A stretch of DNA of 64,000 nucleotides. Origin: CAIWHR01 sp963726775 (GTDB lineage Bacteria; Pseudomonadota; Gammaproteobacteria; Burkholderiales; Casimicrobiaceae). A model generated the notes under the pieces. The model did not search any database, was not told the origin of the DNA, and worked only from the letters and a program-made list of their open reading frames with translations. Below, piece after piece: positions 7,621 to 16,498 of the stretch. The position numbers and the translations under genes were made by a program. Positions within the stretch are counted from its first letter, which is position 1, and each line of letters opens with the position of its first letter. The stretch lies in contig CAVSDL010000011.1 of assembly GCA_963726775.1 (NCBI GenBank), positions 62,001-126,000 of the forward strand, given 5' to 3'.

Positions 7621-10352
7621 GTGAGGCTCCGTGGCGTGGTTCGCAGTGCGCTTGCCAGACTCGATGTGGGGACGGTAACGCGCGGCAGGCGTATGACAAA
7701 CAGCGTTCCACCGCCTGCTCGGGCCATGACCTCGATTGAACCGTTGAGGCGAATGGTCACGATGTTGTAGACGAGGTGGAGACCCAGGCCGCTGCCGCCA
7801 AATCCGCGCCGCGTGGTGAAGAACGGCTCGAAGATCTTGTCGTGTAGACCTTGAGGGATGCCACGGCCGTCGTCCTCGCAATGGATGATAACTTCATCAT
7901 CGGCGGCTGCGTGCGCGCTGATTCGTATGGCTCCGGGCATGCCGGGTTCGAACCCATGCTGCAGTGAGTTGAGAACGAGGTTCGTCACGACCTGCGCCAG
8001 GGGTCCGGGGTAACTATCCATTTCGATTCCTGCCGCGCAATCGACGTGGACCGCCACGCGTGTTCCCTTGAGTTCGGGTTGCAGGGTGAGAAGCGTCTCC
8101 TCGATGTATTTGCGCAGGTCGAAACGCCGCCTCTCGTCGCTGGTCTGGTCTACCGCTACTTGCTTGAAGCTTTGCACCAATTGCGCGGCCCGATTGGCAT
8201 TCGACAGCAGGAGTCGCGCGGACTGCGCAGCGTCATCGAGATAGGATTTCAGATCCGCCTGCGCGAGGGCTCCGCGCTCGAATTTCTCTCTGATGGCGTC
8301 GGTTCGATCCTGGAGGTAAGACGCGGCACTCACGGCAATGCCCACGGGTGTGTTGATCTCGTGGGCGACGCCGGCAACCAGGCCTCCGAGGGATGCCATC
8401 TTCTCGGACTCGACGAGGTGGCCCCGAGTCATTTCAAGGTGGTGCAGCGATTGCACAAGCTCGCCTTCGGCAAGTTCGCGGCTGTCGTGTGAAAGCACGA
8501 TCCACCACGTTCCGACTGCAATTACGACCAATGTGGCAAAGTAGATGCGGGCGAGTATGTTTGCCAGGTCGAGTTCTGCGGGCGAGGCATCCGCGCTGAG
8601 AAAGCGGTAGGACAGGAGGAACACGGCGCCGATCAACGCGGAAGCGATGCTGAATAGCCCGAAGAAACGGCCCAGGCGGCGTCCGAGATGCGGCTTGAAC
8701 GTTGGCGTCCCGGTGGCGGCGGCATCCAGTGCCGTCGCCTTCCTCGTGACAGAACTCTTGCAGGAATCGTGACAGTGATTTTCCAAACCGCAACAGAGAG
8801 AGCAGATTGCACCCTGGTAGAACGGGCAGTGAGCCATGTCAGGCGGCTCGTAATGCCTTTCGCAGATGCAGCACTGGACGAGCGCCGGATGGTCACCGTT
8901 GCGGAAATGGGTATCGGCTCTGGCAATGTAGTACTTGCCCCGGGTGACGTAGCCAATGGTTATGGCCCCGATGAATGCGGTGGCCAAGGCGATGAAGGCG
9001 GCAAACGCGCGACAAGCCTCACCAAGCAAGCCTGCATAGGCGCTGATCGAAATCACGGACGCAATCAGCATGGCGCCACATCCGACCGGATTAATGTTGT
9101 AGAGGTGGGCACGCTTGAATTCGATATACGCGGGACTGACGCCGAGTGGTTTAAGTACCAACAGATCGGCGACCAGCGCGCCGATCCAGGCGACCACGAC
9201 ATTGGAGTAGACGCTCAAGACGGCCTCCAGCGTTGCAAAAATACCGAGAAGCATCAACAAGAGCGCGATGAGCACATTGAATACCAGCCAGACAACACGG
9301 CCTGGATGATAGTGCGTCAGACGGGCGAAACAGTTGGACCACGCGAGCGAGCCCGCGTAGGCGTTAGTGACATTGATCTTGATCTGTGAGATCACGACGA
9401 ACAAGGTCGCCGCGGCCAGGACCACAGCGCGATCGTCGAATACATACTCGTACCCCTTGACATACATTTGGATGGGAACGACTGCCTCGTTTACAGCTGC
9501 TCCGGCGCGAATTGCCAGAAACGCGAGAAATCCACCTGCGAGGATCTTCAATCCGCCTATGAAGATCCAGCCCGGCCCGGCGAAAAGCAGGGCGGACCAC
9601 CAGGAAATCCGGTTCTGCACGTTCTTCTCCGGCAGAAAGCGCAGATAGTCGACCTGTTCCCCGATCTGACCCGCGAGGGAGAACAGCACTCCGGTGGCGG
9701 TACCGAACGCGAGCCAATTGAATTGGCCATCCGGCGTGGCGTTGCCCGGATAATTCGACCATGCGGCCACAGCGCCCGGTTCCCGATACAGAATGTATGC
9801 AAAGGGAAGTATCAACAGGATCGCCCAGACGGGCTGGGTCCATTGCTGCAGCCTGTTGATCAGCGTCACGCCATAGAACGCGAGGGGGATGATTATGAGC
9901 GAGCACACCAGGTATCCCGCGACCACATTCAATCCGACGCTTATTTCAAGAGCCTGTGCCATGATGGCGGCTTCGAGAGCGAAGAAAATGAAGGTGAACG
10001 AGGCGTAAATCAGGGACGTGATCGTAGAGCCTATGTAACCGAATCCGGCGCCTCGGGTGAGGAGATCAATGTCGACATTGGCAACGCTTGAGTAATATGC
10101 AACGGGCAGGCTGATCACGAAGATGAGAATCGAAACGACGATGATGGCCGCCAATGCGTTCTGGAACCCGTAATTGACGGTGAGGCTTCCGCCGATTGCC
10201 TCGAGCGCGAGAAAGGAAATTCCGCCGATTGCGGTATTTGCGAGGACGCCCGGCGCCCAGCGCCTGTACGACTTCGCGGCGTAGCGTAGGGCATAGTCTT
10301 CCAGGGTCTCGTTCGCGACCCAGGATTGGTACTCTCGTTTGACGCGGATCAC
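7617..10352 (-). CDS. NCS1-type permease / Cys-cluster / sensor histidine kinase fusion
   Basis: 911 residues from GTG 10352, chosen because homology-like sequence begins there (an upstream in-frame start at 10436 is possible). Residues about 30-475 form a 12-helix nucleobase:cation symporter-1 (purine/cytosine permease) domain. Residues 494-531 hold nine cysteines (494, 495, 498, 509, 517, 520, 521, 527, 531) like a zinc-binding B-box or ribbon. Two further helices (about 565-583, 603-621) precede a kinase: H664 in AHEINTP, N-box NLVLNSLQHG near 791, EDDGRGI, FEPFFTT and GSGLGL. It probably senses a transported nucleobase-like or amide solute and phosphorylates the overlapping response regulator. 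Transporter-kinase fusions are known (CbrA with SSSF), but the NCS1 version is uncommon. Confidence 0.85.
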   Translation of the reverse strand: MIRVKREYQSWVANETLEDYALRYAAKSYRRWAPGVLANTAIGGISFLALEAIGGSLTVNYGFQNALAAIIVVSILIFVISLPVAYYSSVANVDIDLLTRGAGFGYIGSTITSLIYASFTFIFFALEAAIMAQALEISVGLNVVAGYLVCSLIIIPLAFYGVTLINRLQQWTQPVWAILLILPFAYILYREPGAVAAWSNYPGNATPDGQFNWLAFGTATGVLFSLAGQIGEQVDYLRFLPEKNVQNRISWWSALLFAGPGWIFIGGLKILAGGFLAFLAIRAGAAVNEAVVPIQMYVKGYEYVFDDRAVVLAAATLFVVISQIKINVTNAYAGSLAWSNCFARLTHYHPGRVVWLVFNVLIALLLMLLGIFATLEAVLSVYSNVVVAWIGALVADLLVLKPLGVSPAYIEFKRAHLYNINPVGCGAMLIASVISISAYAGLLGEACRAFAAFIALATAFIGAITIGYVTRGKYYIARADTHFRNGDHPALVQCCICERHYEPPDMAHCPFYQGAICSLCCGLENHCHDSCKSSVTRKATALDAAATGTPTFKPHLGRRLGRFFGLFSIASALIGAVFLLSYRFLSADASPAELDLANILARIYFATLVVIAVGTWWIVLSHDSRELAEGELVQSLHHLEMTRGHLVESEKMASLGGLVAGVAHEINTPVGIAVSAASYLQDRTDAIREKFERGALAQADLKSYLDDAAQSARLLLSNANRAAQLVQSFKQVAVDQTSDERRRFDLRKYIEETLLTLQPELKGTRVAVHVDCAAGIEMDSYPGPLAQVVTNLVLNSLQHGFEPGMPGAIRISAHAAADDEVIIHCEDDGRGIPQGLHDKIFEPFFTTRRGFGGSGLGLHLVYNIVTIRLNGSIEVMARAGGGTLFVIRLPRVTVPTSSLASALRTTPRSLT

Positions 10353-10684
10353 GGCAAGTGTCGGGGGGCGGTCGGTCGGGAGGCCAGGCGGCGTTGCCGA
10401 GCGCAGGCGATTATTCGCTGCAACGAGTCCTGGCACAACTCGTCCTCGCGTCCGGTTTCGCCGAATCTACGCTGCAATATCCTCATGAGGGAATACGGAA
10501 AGAATCGGCGCGCAGCCGCATCGACGAGTTCGCCCCAGGGCTGAACTCCGAATAATGGTGAAGCACGAATGGTGCGCCGCGAGCGATAACCGCGCAAAGA
10601 CCGCACCGTGCGCGTGGAGTTGACTTTGCCGTCGATAGCGGAAACACTGCTAAACCACCGACGCAGGGGGCAATTGGGCAGCGC
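10353..10684. other. Divergent regulatory gap between kinase fusion and LuxR gene
   Basis: About 330 bp with no convincing gene. An inverted repeat ACGAGT-N9-ACTCGT spans 10423-10443 and could be an operator. I see no strong consensus promoter. Confidence 0.4.
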
Positions 10685-11911
10685 ATGTACGCGCTTCCCG
10701 GCAATCGCGTCCTGATCCGTCCGCTGGCGGATTTCGTTCTTGAAGGGGCTGCTGCGATCATGGCGCAAGCGCATCCACTGGGCAAATCGAAGCCCCCTCT
10801 CGAATCCCTCCTCTACACAATACACGCCTTGACCGATGCGGACGGTGATTGGAGCGACGCCTTGGCGTTGCTGCGGGATCGGCTTGACAGCCAGCTGGCA
10901 ACCCTTTCACAACATCATTTCGGCTCCGGGCGAGGTGCGGTCGTTTGCGAATTTCCGGAGAGTCCGGGTTTTCGAAAGACCTACGCAGAATATGCGTCGC
11001 GCAACCCGTGGTTCCTTTCGAGCGACGAATATACGGTCGGCCGAGTCATGACCGGCGACGAGTTATTGAGCAACAGGGATTTGCTCAAGACCGATTTCTA
11101 TCGGGGCCTGCTCAAGCCGCATGGACTGTTGCACTGCATGTCTGGCGTGGCGGTTCGTCGCGGACAGCTTATCTACTACATCAGTCTCCACCGAGGGGAG
11201 GACCAGGCCGCCTTCGGGGAACGCGAGAGGTCGAGTCTCAAGGCGGTGCTCGCGCACGCCTCGCTGGCGCTCGAGAATCGTTGGCGGCTGCGCCAGGCAA
11301 GTGATCTCGCGACGGCAATGATGGGGGTCGTCGATCGCTACCCGCACCCATCGATACTGGTCGACGCGGACGGCCGCGTCGTGCATTGCAACAGAAGTGC
11401 CACCGCGCTTTCCGTGCCGAGTGTCGGGCTCTGCATAGAGGAAGGCCGGCTTGCTGCCGCAACCCCGGTGGATCGTACTGCCCTGCGCGAGGCAATCCGG
11501 GACGTCGCCGAGGGTGCCGCGCGCGACGCCCGAGACAGGACGCGAGCAGTGACTCTGTCCGCGCCAGGTGCCCAACGCCCGACCGTCGTGTCGATCTATC
11601 CTGCCGGCAAGGTTTTTCAGGCGGAAACGGGCGGGGTTGCCGAGCTCGTACTCGTCACGGCAAGAAATCCGCAGGTCGAGCACGACATCCATACGTGTTC
11701 CTTTGTCAAGCAGTTCGGATTGAGCCCTGCCCAGGCACGGGTGGGCGTGATGATCATTGCCGGACATTCGCTCGTCGACACGGCCCGGAGACTGCACGTC
11801 TCGGAGAACACTGCCCGCAGCCATCTCAAGCAAATTTTCCAGAAGACCAATACGCACGGCCAGATGGAGCTCGTTCACCTCCACACCAGAAGGTGCGTCG
11901 ACAACGACTAG
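10685..11911 (+). CDS. LuxR-family transcriptional regulator with PAS-like sensor
   Basis: 408 residues from ATG 10685; a second ATG at 10760 (MAQAHPLG) is a credible alternative because sequence before it is poorly protein-like. The N-terminal 220 residues form a sensor region of unknown ligand, residues about 225-330 look PAS-like (HPSILVDADGRVVHCNRSA), and the C-terminus (about 345-405) is a LuxR-type helix-turn-helix (LSPAQARVGVMIIAGHSLVDTARRL, then SENTARSHLKQIFQKT). It is divergent from the permease-kinase gene and may regulate that module or the downstream formamidase operon. It is not a classical phosphorylated NarL type because no receiver domain is present. Confidence 0.8.
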   Translation: MYALPGNRVLIRPLADFVLEGAAAIMAQAHPLGKSKPPLESLLYTIHALTDADGDWSDALALLRDRLDSQLATLSQHHFGSGRGAVVCEFPESPGFRKTYAEYASRNPWFLSSDEYTVGRVMTGDELLSNRDLLKTDFYRGLLKPHGLLHCMSGVAVRRGQLIYYISLHRGEDQAAFGERERSSLKAVLAHASLALENRWRLRQASDLATAMMGVVDRYPHPSILVDADGRVVHCNRSATALSVPSVGLCIEEGRLAAATPVDRTALREAIRDVAEGAARDARDRTRAVTLSAPGAQRPTVVSIYPAGKVFQAETGGVAELVLVTARNPQVEHDIHTCSFVKQFGLSPAQARVGVMIIAGHSLVDTARRLHVSENTARSHLKQIFQKTNTHGQMELVHLHTRRCVDND

Positions 11912-12398
11912 CCTTCGTTGTTGCGCCGCGCTTGATTGTGGCTGCCGCACGGCAAGTCGCTGCAAGGATCACCGCGCTCGTCACGCTCGTGGCGCATGCT
12001 CGCTTGCCTGAGCGCGGCCGGTTCTGTGGCCGTGCGCAAATCGAGAGTTGTCCTTCCACGCTCCGATGAGCTGTTGACGCTACAGGCCGGCCGGCGAAGC
12101 CCGGCTGGCGCGTGAGCGCGCTCGTGCCCGGTTGAACGCGGCTTGCGCTGCTTCGGGACGCGGGCAGTTTGAAACTCCCGTTTTTCCGCATGCCCGGGCG
12201 CCGCCGCCACGTGGGCGTCCGCGTGGTTGGAGTTCACCCAATTGGATGAAGCGATGTTCACCCGTTCAGGTGAATCAAAGTTCACCTGTTCGGGTGAGCA
12301 ACAATCGCCATTATAAGGGATTCGCGGCATCCGATACGCTCCTACGATTTGTGCTGCCAACGGAATGCGACGTTGTTGACTGACATCGGAGGAGCGTG
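11912..12398. other. Long upstream region of the formamidase operon
   Basis: About 490 bp without a credible gene. The first 300 bp are GC-rich with an imperfect hairpin near 12085-12111 but no T-tract. The last 170 bp hold three phased palindromes, a possible -10 (TATAAG, 12312-12317) and a Shine-Dalgarno GGAGG at 12388-12392. Confidence 0.5.
12233..12298. promoter_or_regulatory. Three phased operator palindromes (TTCACC-N6-GGTGAA), 24-bp period
   Basis: Three 18-bp palindromes start at 12233, 12257 and 12281, exactly 24 bp apart: TTCACCCAATTGGATGAA, TTCACCCGTTCAGGTGAA (perfect) and TTCACCTGTTCGGGTGAG. The outer two each have one mismatch in the right arm. A possible -35 (TTCGGG, 12289-12294) inside the third copy sits 17 bp before TATAAG. 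The regular phasing suggests cooperative binding of a dimeric regulator upstream of fmdB-fmdA-amiS. The regulator is unknown; the nearby LuxR-type protein or an unlinked factor could bind. Confidence 0.65.
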
Positions 12399-12692
12399 GT
12401 GGCCACATACGAGTACAGGTGTGACCGGGACGGTGTGTTCGAGGTAACTCGGCCGCTCGGCACGGCACCGGAGTCGGTCACATGTTCGGTGTGCGGCAGC
12501 GAGGCGAGGCGAGTCTTTTCGATACCCATGGTCAAGTGCGGGTCGCGTACTGCCTTGGTTGCCGCGATTGACCACGCGGAGAAGAGCCGCGACGAGCCGG
12601 ACGTGGTGACCTCGTTGCCTTCAACCGGCGCCCGCAGGTGGACTCCGGTGCTCCCGCTGACCCCGACCCTCATGCGCCTCCCAAGGCCATGA
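12399..12692 (+). CDS. FmdB-like zinc-ribbon protein, upstream copy
   Basis: 97 residues. Two adjacent GTG codons exist (12396, 12399); 12399 is preferred because it gives an N-terminus of MATYEYRCD type and a 6-nt spacing from GGAGG. The first zinc knuckle is atypical (CDRDG instead of CxxC), the second is CSVCG. FmdB proteins are small putative regulators encoded with formamidase and acetamidase genes. The C-terminal half after residue 50 looks less conserved. First gene of the formamidase operon, 226 bp before fmdA. Confidence 0.7.
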   Translation: MATYEYRCDRDGVFEVTRPLGTAPESVTCSVCGSEARRVFSIPMVKCGSRTALVAAIDHAEKSRDEPDVVTSLPSTGARRWTPVLPLTPTLMRLPRP

Positions 12693-12918
12693 CGATCGCG
12701 GCGGAGCTCGCGATCGCAGTCGTCGGGATCGTCCTGGCTTCTGGACGGTGAATTCGCAGGCCGGATCCCTGCCAGCCCGATCTGCGGAGTTCCACGCCGG
12801 CCGCCACATCGGTTATCAAATCAATTCACGAAAGGAGGAGGTACCGGGGGATCAACGTGGACATTTGTCGTGTCGGAGTTTCACAACGGTAAGCAGCTGA
12901 CGAACGAGAGGTCACGAT

Positions 12919-14175
12919 ATGCCAAAGAATCTGTTCCCGATGGATAACACCAAGAAGTTCAAAGACCAGAAACTTGTTGGACACAATAGATGGCACCCGG
13001 ACATTCCCGCGGCCGTAACCATCAAGCCGGGCGAAGTCTTCCGCGCGGATATCCGCGAGTGGTTCGACGGCGCCATTCACAACGATGACTCGGCAGAAGA
13101 CGTTCGCCATGCCCCGCTGCCAGGGGTGCACGTCCTCACGGGACCCTTCTACGTCGAGGGTGCCGAACCTGGCGACCTGCTGATCGTCGACATCCTCGAG
13201 ATCGACGCCTGCGATCAGGAGGACACGGGTCCGTTCTCCGGTATGGGTTGGGGCTACACCGGCGTGTTCGCCACCAAGAACGGTGGTGGCTTCCTCACGG
13301 AGCGATTCCCCGATGCCTACAAGGTGATCTGGGACTTCAGGGGCGACATCGCCACCTCGCGTCACATTCCGGAAGTCTCCTACGCGGGCATTCATCACCC
13401 GGGTCTGATGGGTACCGCACCGTCGGCCGACCTGCTCGCGAAGTGGACGAAGCGCGAGACCGCCCTGATCGCGACCAACCCCCATCGTGTGCCGCCGCTG
13501 GCGCTGCCCCCCCTCCCTGACAGCGCCATTCTGGGGTCGCTCAAGGGTGGTGATTTCGAAAAGGTGGCTCGCGAGGCCGCCCGGACGGCCCCACCGCGTG
13601 AGAACGGCGGGAACCAGGACATCAAGAACCTGACCGCGGGAAGCCGGGTCTTCTACCCTGTCTTTGTCCCTGGGGCGAAGCTGTCCTTTGGTGACCTGCA
13701 CTTCTCGCAGGGCGACGGCGAGATCACGTTCTGCGGCGCAATCGAGATGGGCGGGTTCATGGACCTCCACGTCGATCTCATCAAGGGCGGCATGGCCACG
13801 TATGGCGTCCGCGAGAATGCGATCTTCATGCCCGGCATCCGCGATCCGCAGTACTCCGAGTGGATTGCATTCTCGGGAGTCTCGGTAGACGGCAGCGGGA
13901 AGCAGCATTACCTGGACTCGGGGTTGGCTTACGCGAACGCCTGCAACCACGCCATCGATTACCTCATGAAGTTCGGCTACACCGACATCCAGGCGTACAT
14001 GATCCTGGGGTCCGCGCCGGTCGAGGGACGATTGTCCGGTGTGGTGGACATCCCGAACGCGTGCTCGACGATCTACATCCCCAGGGCAATCTTCGACTTC
14101 GACGTCCGCCCGTCGAAGAGCGGGAGGCCGCACCAGGTGAAGCAAGGCATTCAGGTGCCGAGGTCGCCGAACTAA
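12919..14175 (+). CDS. fmdA: Formamidase (acetamidase/formamidase family)
   Basis: 418 residues, close to the usual 400-410. Recognisable blocks include PGEVFRADIREWFDG (about 37-51), LTGPFYVEGAEPGDLL (about 73-88), HPGLMGTAPS (about 160-169) and LSFGDLHFSQGDGE (about 253-266), which carry the family's metal-binding and active-site residues. It hydrolyses formamide to formate and ammonia, acting in nitrogen acquisition. Start ATG follows GAGAGGTCACGAT. It lies between two FmdB-like genes and upstream of amiS, so substrate uptake and hydrolysis are co-encoded. Confidence 0.92.
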   Translation: MPKNLFPMDNTKKFKDQKLVGHNRWHPDIPAAVTIKPGEVFRADIREWFDGAIHNDDSAEDVRHAPLPGVHVLTGPFYVEGAEPGDLLIVDILEIDACDQEDTGPFSGMGWGYTGVFATKNGGGFLTERFPDAYKVIWDFRGDIATSRHIPEVSYAGIHHPGLMGTAPSADLLAKWTKRETALIATNPHRVPPLALPPLPDSAILGSLKGGDFEKVAREAARTAPPRENGGNQDIKNLTAGSRVFYPVFVPGAKLSFGDLHFSQGDGEITFCGAIEMGGFMDLHVDLIKGGMATYGVRENAIFMPGIRDPQYSEWIAFSGVSVDGSGKQHYLDSGLAYANACNHAIDYLMKFGYTDIQAYMILGSAPVEGRLSGVVDIPNACSTIYIPRAIFDFDVRPSKSGRPHQVKQGIQVPRSPN

Positions 14176-14283
14176 CTTCGCAACACGTTCAGGCACGATC
14201 GAAAGTTTCCGGGCTGCGTCCCGGCCCCTTGGGGGCGGGGATGCGCCTGGAATGGCTCGGTAGCTGACTGAGGAGAACGCACC

Positions 14284-14799
14284 ATGCTGTTAGGACTGGC
14301 TTTGTTCTATGTGGGCGCCGTACTGTGCTTGAACGGCCTCTGGTTGCTAGGTCGGATCGGCGATAACGAGATTTCGGTCATCGATATTTTCGTTGGCGGT
14401 ATCACGCTGCTGATATCCCTGTATCTGGCATTCGGTCCAGGTGCGGATGCAGGTTCGATCAAAGGGGCGGCCTATACGCTGCTGTTCACGTTCACCTATT
14501 TCTGGGTTGCGCTCAACCGGTACAACGGTGCCGATGGTCGCGGATTGGGTTGGTTCTGTTTGTTCGTTGCCATCACCGGGGTTCCGGTGACCATTCAGAC
14601 GCTGCAAGGTGCATCGACGACCTGGGGCGTCTGGTTCGGCCTGTGCTGGGGAGCGTGGGCGTTCTTGTGGTTCCTGTTCTTCCTTCTTCTCGTGATGCAG
14701 AAACCCATTGCCAAGTTTGTCGGGGCCGTCACGGTCATCGAGGGAATTCTTACGGGCTGGATCCCCGGCTACATGCTGCTCAACGGCATCCTGAAATAG
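14284..14799 (+). CDS. amiS: AmiS/UreI family amide or urea channel
   Basis: 171 residues, almost entirely hydrophobic with about six transmembrane helices, the size and pattern of the AmiS/UreI family. Typical elements are NGLWLLG near residue 17, TYFWVALNRYNGADGRGLGW near 74-93 and the aromatic WFGLCWGAWAFLWFLFF stretch. These proteins are proton-gated or passive channels for urea and short amides. Here it follows fmdA by 108 bp and most likely admits formamide. A GGAG ribosome-binding site precedes the ATG. Confidence 0.88.
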   Translation: MLLGLALFYVGAVLCLNGLWLLGRIGDNEISVIDIFVGGITLLISLYLAFGPGADAGSIKGAAYTLLFTFTYFWVALNRYNGADGRGLGWFCLFVAITGVPVTIQTLQGASTTWGVWFGLCWGAWAFLWFLFFLLLVMQKPIAKFVGAVTVIEGILTGWIPGYMLLNGILK

Positions 14800-14844
14800 A
14801 TCGGTCCGTTTCCCGTTCATGATTGACCACGAGGAGGCATAGGC

Positions 14845-15108
14845 ATGCCGCTGTATGACTACCGCTGCGCGACGTGTGGTGAATTTCGAGAGTTTCGACC
14901 GATGATGGAATCAAGCCTGTCGCCGGCGTGTCCGGTCTGCGGCGCACTGTCCGAAAGGGTGATTGCGGCGCCGTTCCTTGCTGCCATGGATCCGAACAGC
15001 GGAATTGCGCACCGTCGGAACGGCCAGACCGGCATCCCGCGTGCGTGCGGACACGCCCACGGCTGCTCGCATTCGCATGGTGCCGGACACCACAGTGACG
15101 GCAGGTAG
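14845..15108 (+). CDS. FmdB-like zinc-ribbon protein, His-rich downstream copy
   Basis: 87 residues with a canonical FmdB N-terminus (MPLYDYRCATCGEF) and two full CxxC knuckles (Cys8/11 and CPVCG near 30), unlike the upstream copy. The C-terminus is unusually rich in His, Cys and Gly (CGHAHGCSHSHGAGHH), which could bind Ni, Zn or another metal. ATG follows GAGGAGGCATAGGC, a strong ribosome-binding site, 45 bp after amiS, so it belongs to the same operon. Confidence 0.82.
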   Translation: MPLYDYRCATCGEFREFRPMMESSLSPACPVCGALSERVIAAPFLAAMDPNSGIAHRRNGQTGIPRACGHAHGCSHSHGAGHHSDGR

Positions 15109-15236
15109 AACCGGGCGCGCTCGATTCGAACGGACAATGACCGGGCACTAGCGGCCGCGGCTTCGGGGCCGCCGCAGATGGCATGCGGTGGTTCCGGAGG
15201 TCCGCTGGCGCATCCCGTGGGCGTTCGGCCCATTCG

Positions 15237-15626
15237 ATGAAACAGCTGCTGCTCGTCGGCGTGGGCGGTGCGATCGGTTCGGTCGCGCGTTATCTGGCAG
15301 GTATCGCCATCATTCGCGCGACGGGGGCGGCGTTTCCATTCAACACGCTATTCGTAAACGTGGTCGGGTCGTTCATCATGGGCGTGGTGATCGCGGCTTT
15401 GGTGAAAATTGACCCGCCGCAGACGTACGCCACGGACGTCAGGCTCTTTGTTGCGGTGGGGATGCTCGGCGGGTTTACCACCTTTTCCAGCTTTTCGGCT
15501 GATGTGGGAGCGTTGTGGGAAAGGGCGTCGTATGCGGAATGCGCGCTGTACATGGCCGCGTCCGTGGTGTTATCGGTTGTCGCCCTGTTTCTGGGGTTGT
15601 ATCTGGTCCGGCGATTCGCGGGTTAG
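15237..15626 (+). CDS. crcB: Fluoride exporter CrcB/FluC
   Basis: 129 residues, four transmembrane helices. The family signatures are present: GGAIGSVARY near the N-terminus, FNTLFVNVVGSF with the conserved Asn, and GGFTTFSSFS near residue 80. Dual-topology FluC channels expel fluoride. ATG 15237 is chosen over an upstream in-frame ATG because it gives a normal CrcB start. It lies 128 bp after the His-rich FmdB gene. I looked for a fluoride riboswitch in 15109-15236 and saw no convincing match. Confidence 0.9.
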   Translation: MKQLLLVGVGGAIGSVARYLAGIAIIRATGAAFPFNTLFVNVVGSFIMGVVIAALVKIDPPQTYATDVRLFVAVGMLGGFTTFSSFSADVGALWERASYAECALYMAASVVLSVVALFLGLYLVRRFAG

Positions 15627-15957
15627 AGCAAGCGGCCGGCATGTGCATCGGGTTGGGTCATGCGCAGCGCGGCATGTGGCATAACGCCGGCATGCCGATC
15701 CAGCGGTTGGCCTCTTCGGTGAATACCAGGTGCTCGCCGACCCCGAAATGGCACGCCGAAGAACTCCTCCGCGAATTGTTCGAGTCGTACGAAGCTGCGA
15801 TCGCCAGCTGTGTGACCTCGAGCATTCTCCTCGGATCCGCCCACGCAAACTGCCTGCAATCCGGTGCGCGATCGAGGCCGTGAACATGGCGTGCCTTGGA
15901 CGAACCGGCCACCCGCGCCTTGTCGAGTAACGACCCGAACAGGGGAAGGACAACACC
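15627..15957. other. Intergenic stretch, no clear gene
   Basis: About 330 bp between crcB and a small hypothetical gene. Short frames exist on both strands, none with a ribosome-binding site and recognisable family features together. It could hold a decayed gene; I see nothing firm. Confidence 0.35.
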
Positions 15958-16158
15958 ATGCCCTATTTCATCTATCGCGTGGTCCGAATCCGCCACGTCG
16001 AAATAGCGGGCGAGGCGCCTTCCTACGATCAAGCCTTGGCGCAGGCGAAAGCGCTGTGCGCCGGGCCGGATGGGCACGTCGGCGCCACGGTCAAGGTGAT
16101 CTTTGCCGAGACGGAGCACCAGGCCGAGATTGCTGCCAGGTGCGCCGCTCGATGGTGA
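15958..16158 (+). CDS. Small hypothetical protein
   Basis: 66 residues, starting MPYFIYRVVRIRHVEI. ATG follows GGGGAAGGACAACACC, a plausible ribosome-binding site. The beginning (a short beta strand followed by a charged strand, then an Ala-rich helix) resembles small conserved proteobacterial proteins of unknown function that I recall only vaguely. No motif, signal or membrane segment. Function unknown. Confidence 0.5.
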   Translation: MPYFIYRVVRIRHVEIAGEAPSYDQALAQAKALCAGPDGHVGATVKVIFAETEHQAEIAARCAARW

Positions 16159-16498
16159 TGCGCAGGGGCGTTGCGGGCTCCATCCAGGAATTGCTACGTT
16201 CCCCCGCCGTCGGTGCTTTCCGTTCCGGCGTGTTGCATTTCTTCGACGGGCCCATGCTGTTCGGCTCTGGAGCGCGCCACTATAGCTGCAAGGCCGGAAG
16301 AGGTGCCGACATGGATGCCGGCAACGTCCGAGCCTGCCTGACGGTCTGAAATGTCACGTGGCCGCGGTGCTCCGGGAGCCGGCATCGGCGGCCCCTGCCC
16401 GCCGCACCCGTTGATTTCGGTCAAGGCCCCCTGTAACGTGGCCGGTGACAATCGTCGCGTCCGCGGGGCGATGCCCCGCCCTTGACCCTATCCGCGCC
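16159..16498. other. hemN upstream region
   Basis: About 340 bp with no gene apparent. It contains the FNR box (16411-16424) and a matching -10 hexamer just upstream of hemN; the first 250 bp show nothing I can name. Confidence 0.45.
16411..16452 (+). promoter_or_regulatory. FNR/ANR-type box and -10 for hemN
   Basis: TTGATTTCGGTCAA at 16411-16424 matches the TTGAT-N4-ATCAA consensus at 9 of 10 defined bases. Its centre (16417.5) lies 32 bp before the centre of a weak -10, GACAAT (16447-16452), the exact geometry of a class II FNR-activated promoter (site at -41.5). hemN genes are classic FNR/Anr targets. TSS would be near 16459, about 40 nt before the ATG. Confidence 0.75.

Noticed and set aside
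12233..12298. Possible short CRISPR array
   Set aside because: Only three 18-bp palindromic units with 6-bp gaps, no spacers of normal size and no cas genes; operator sites fit better.
15109..15236. Fluoride riboswitch before crcB
   Set aside because: I looked for the conserved GGNGATG-type pseudoknot elements and saw no convincing match.
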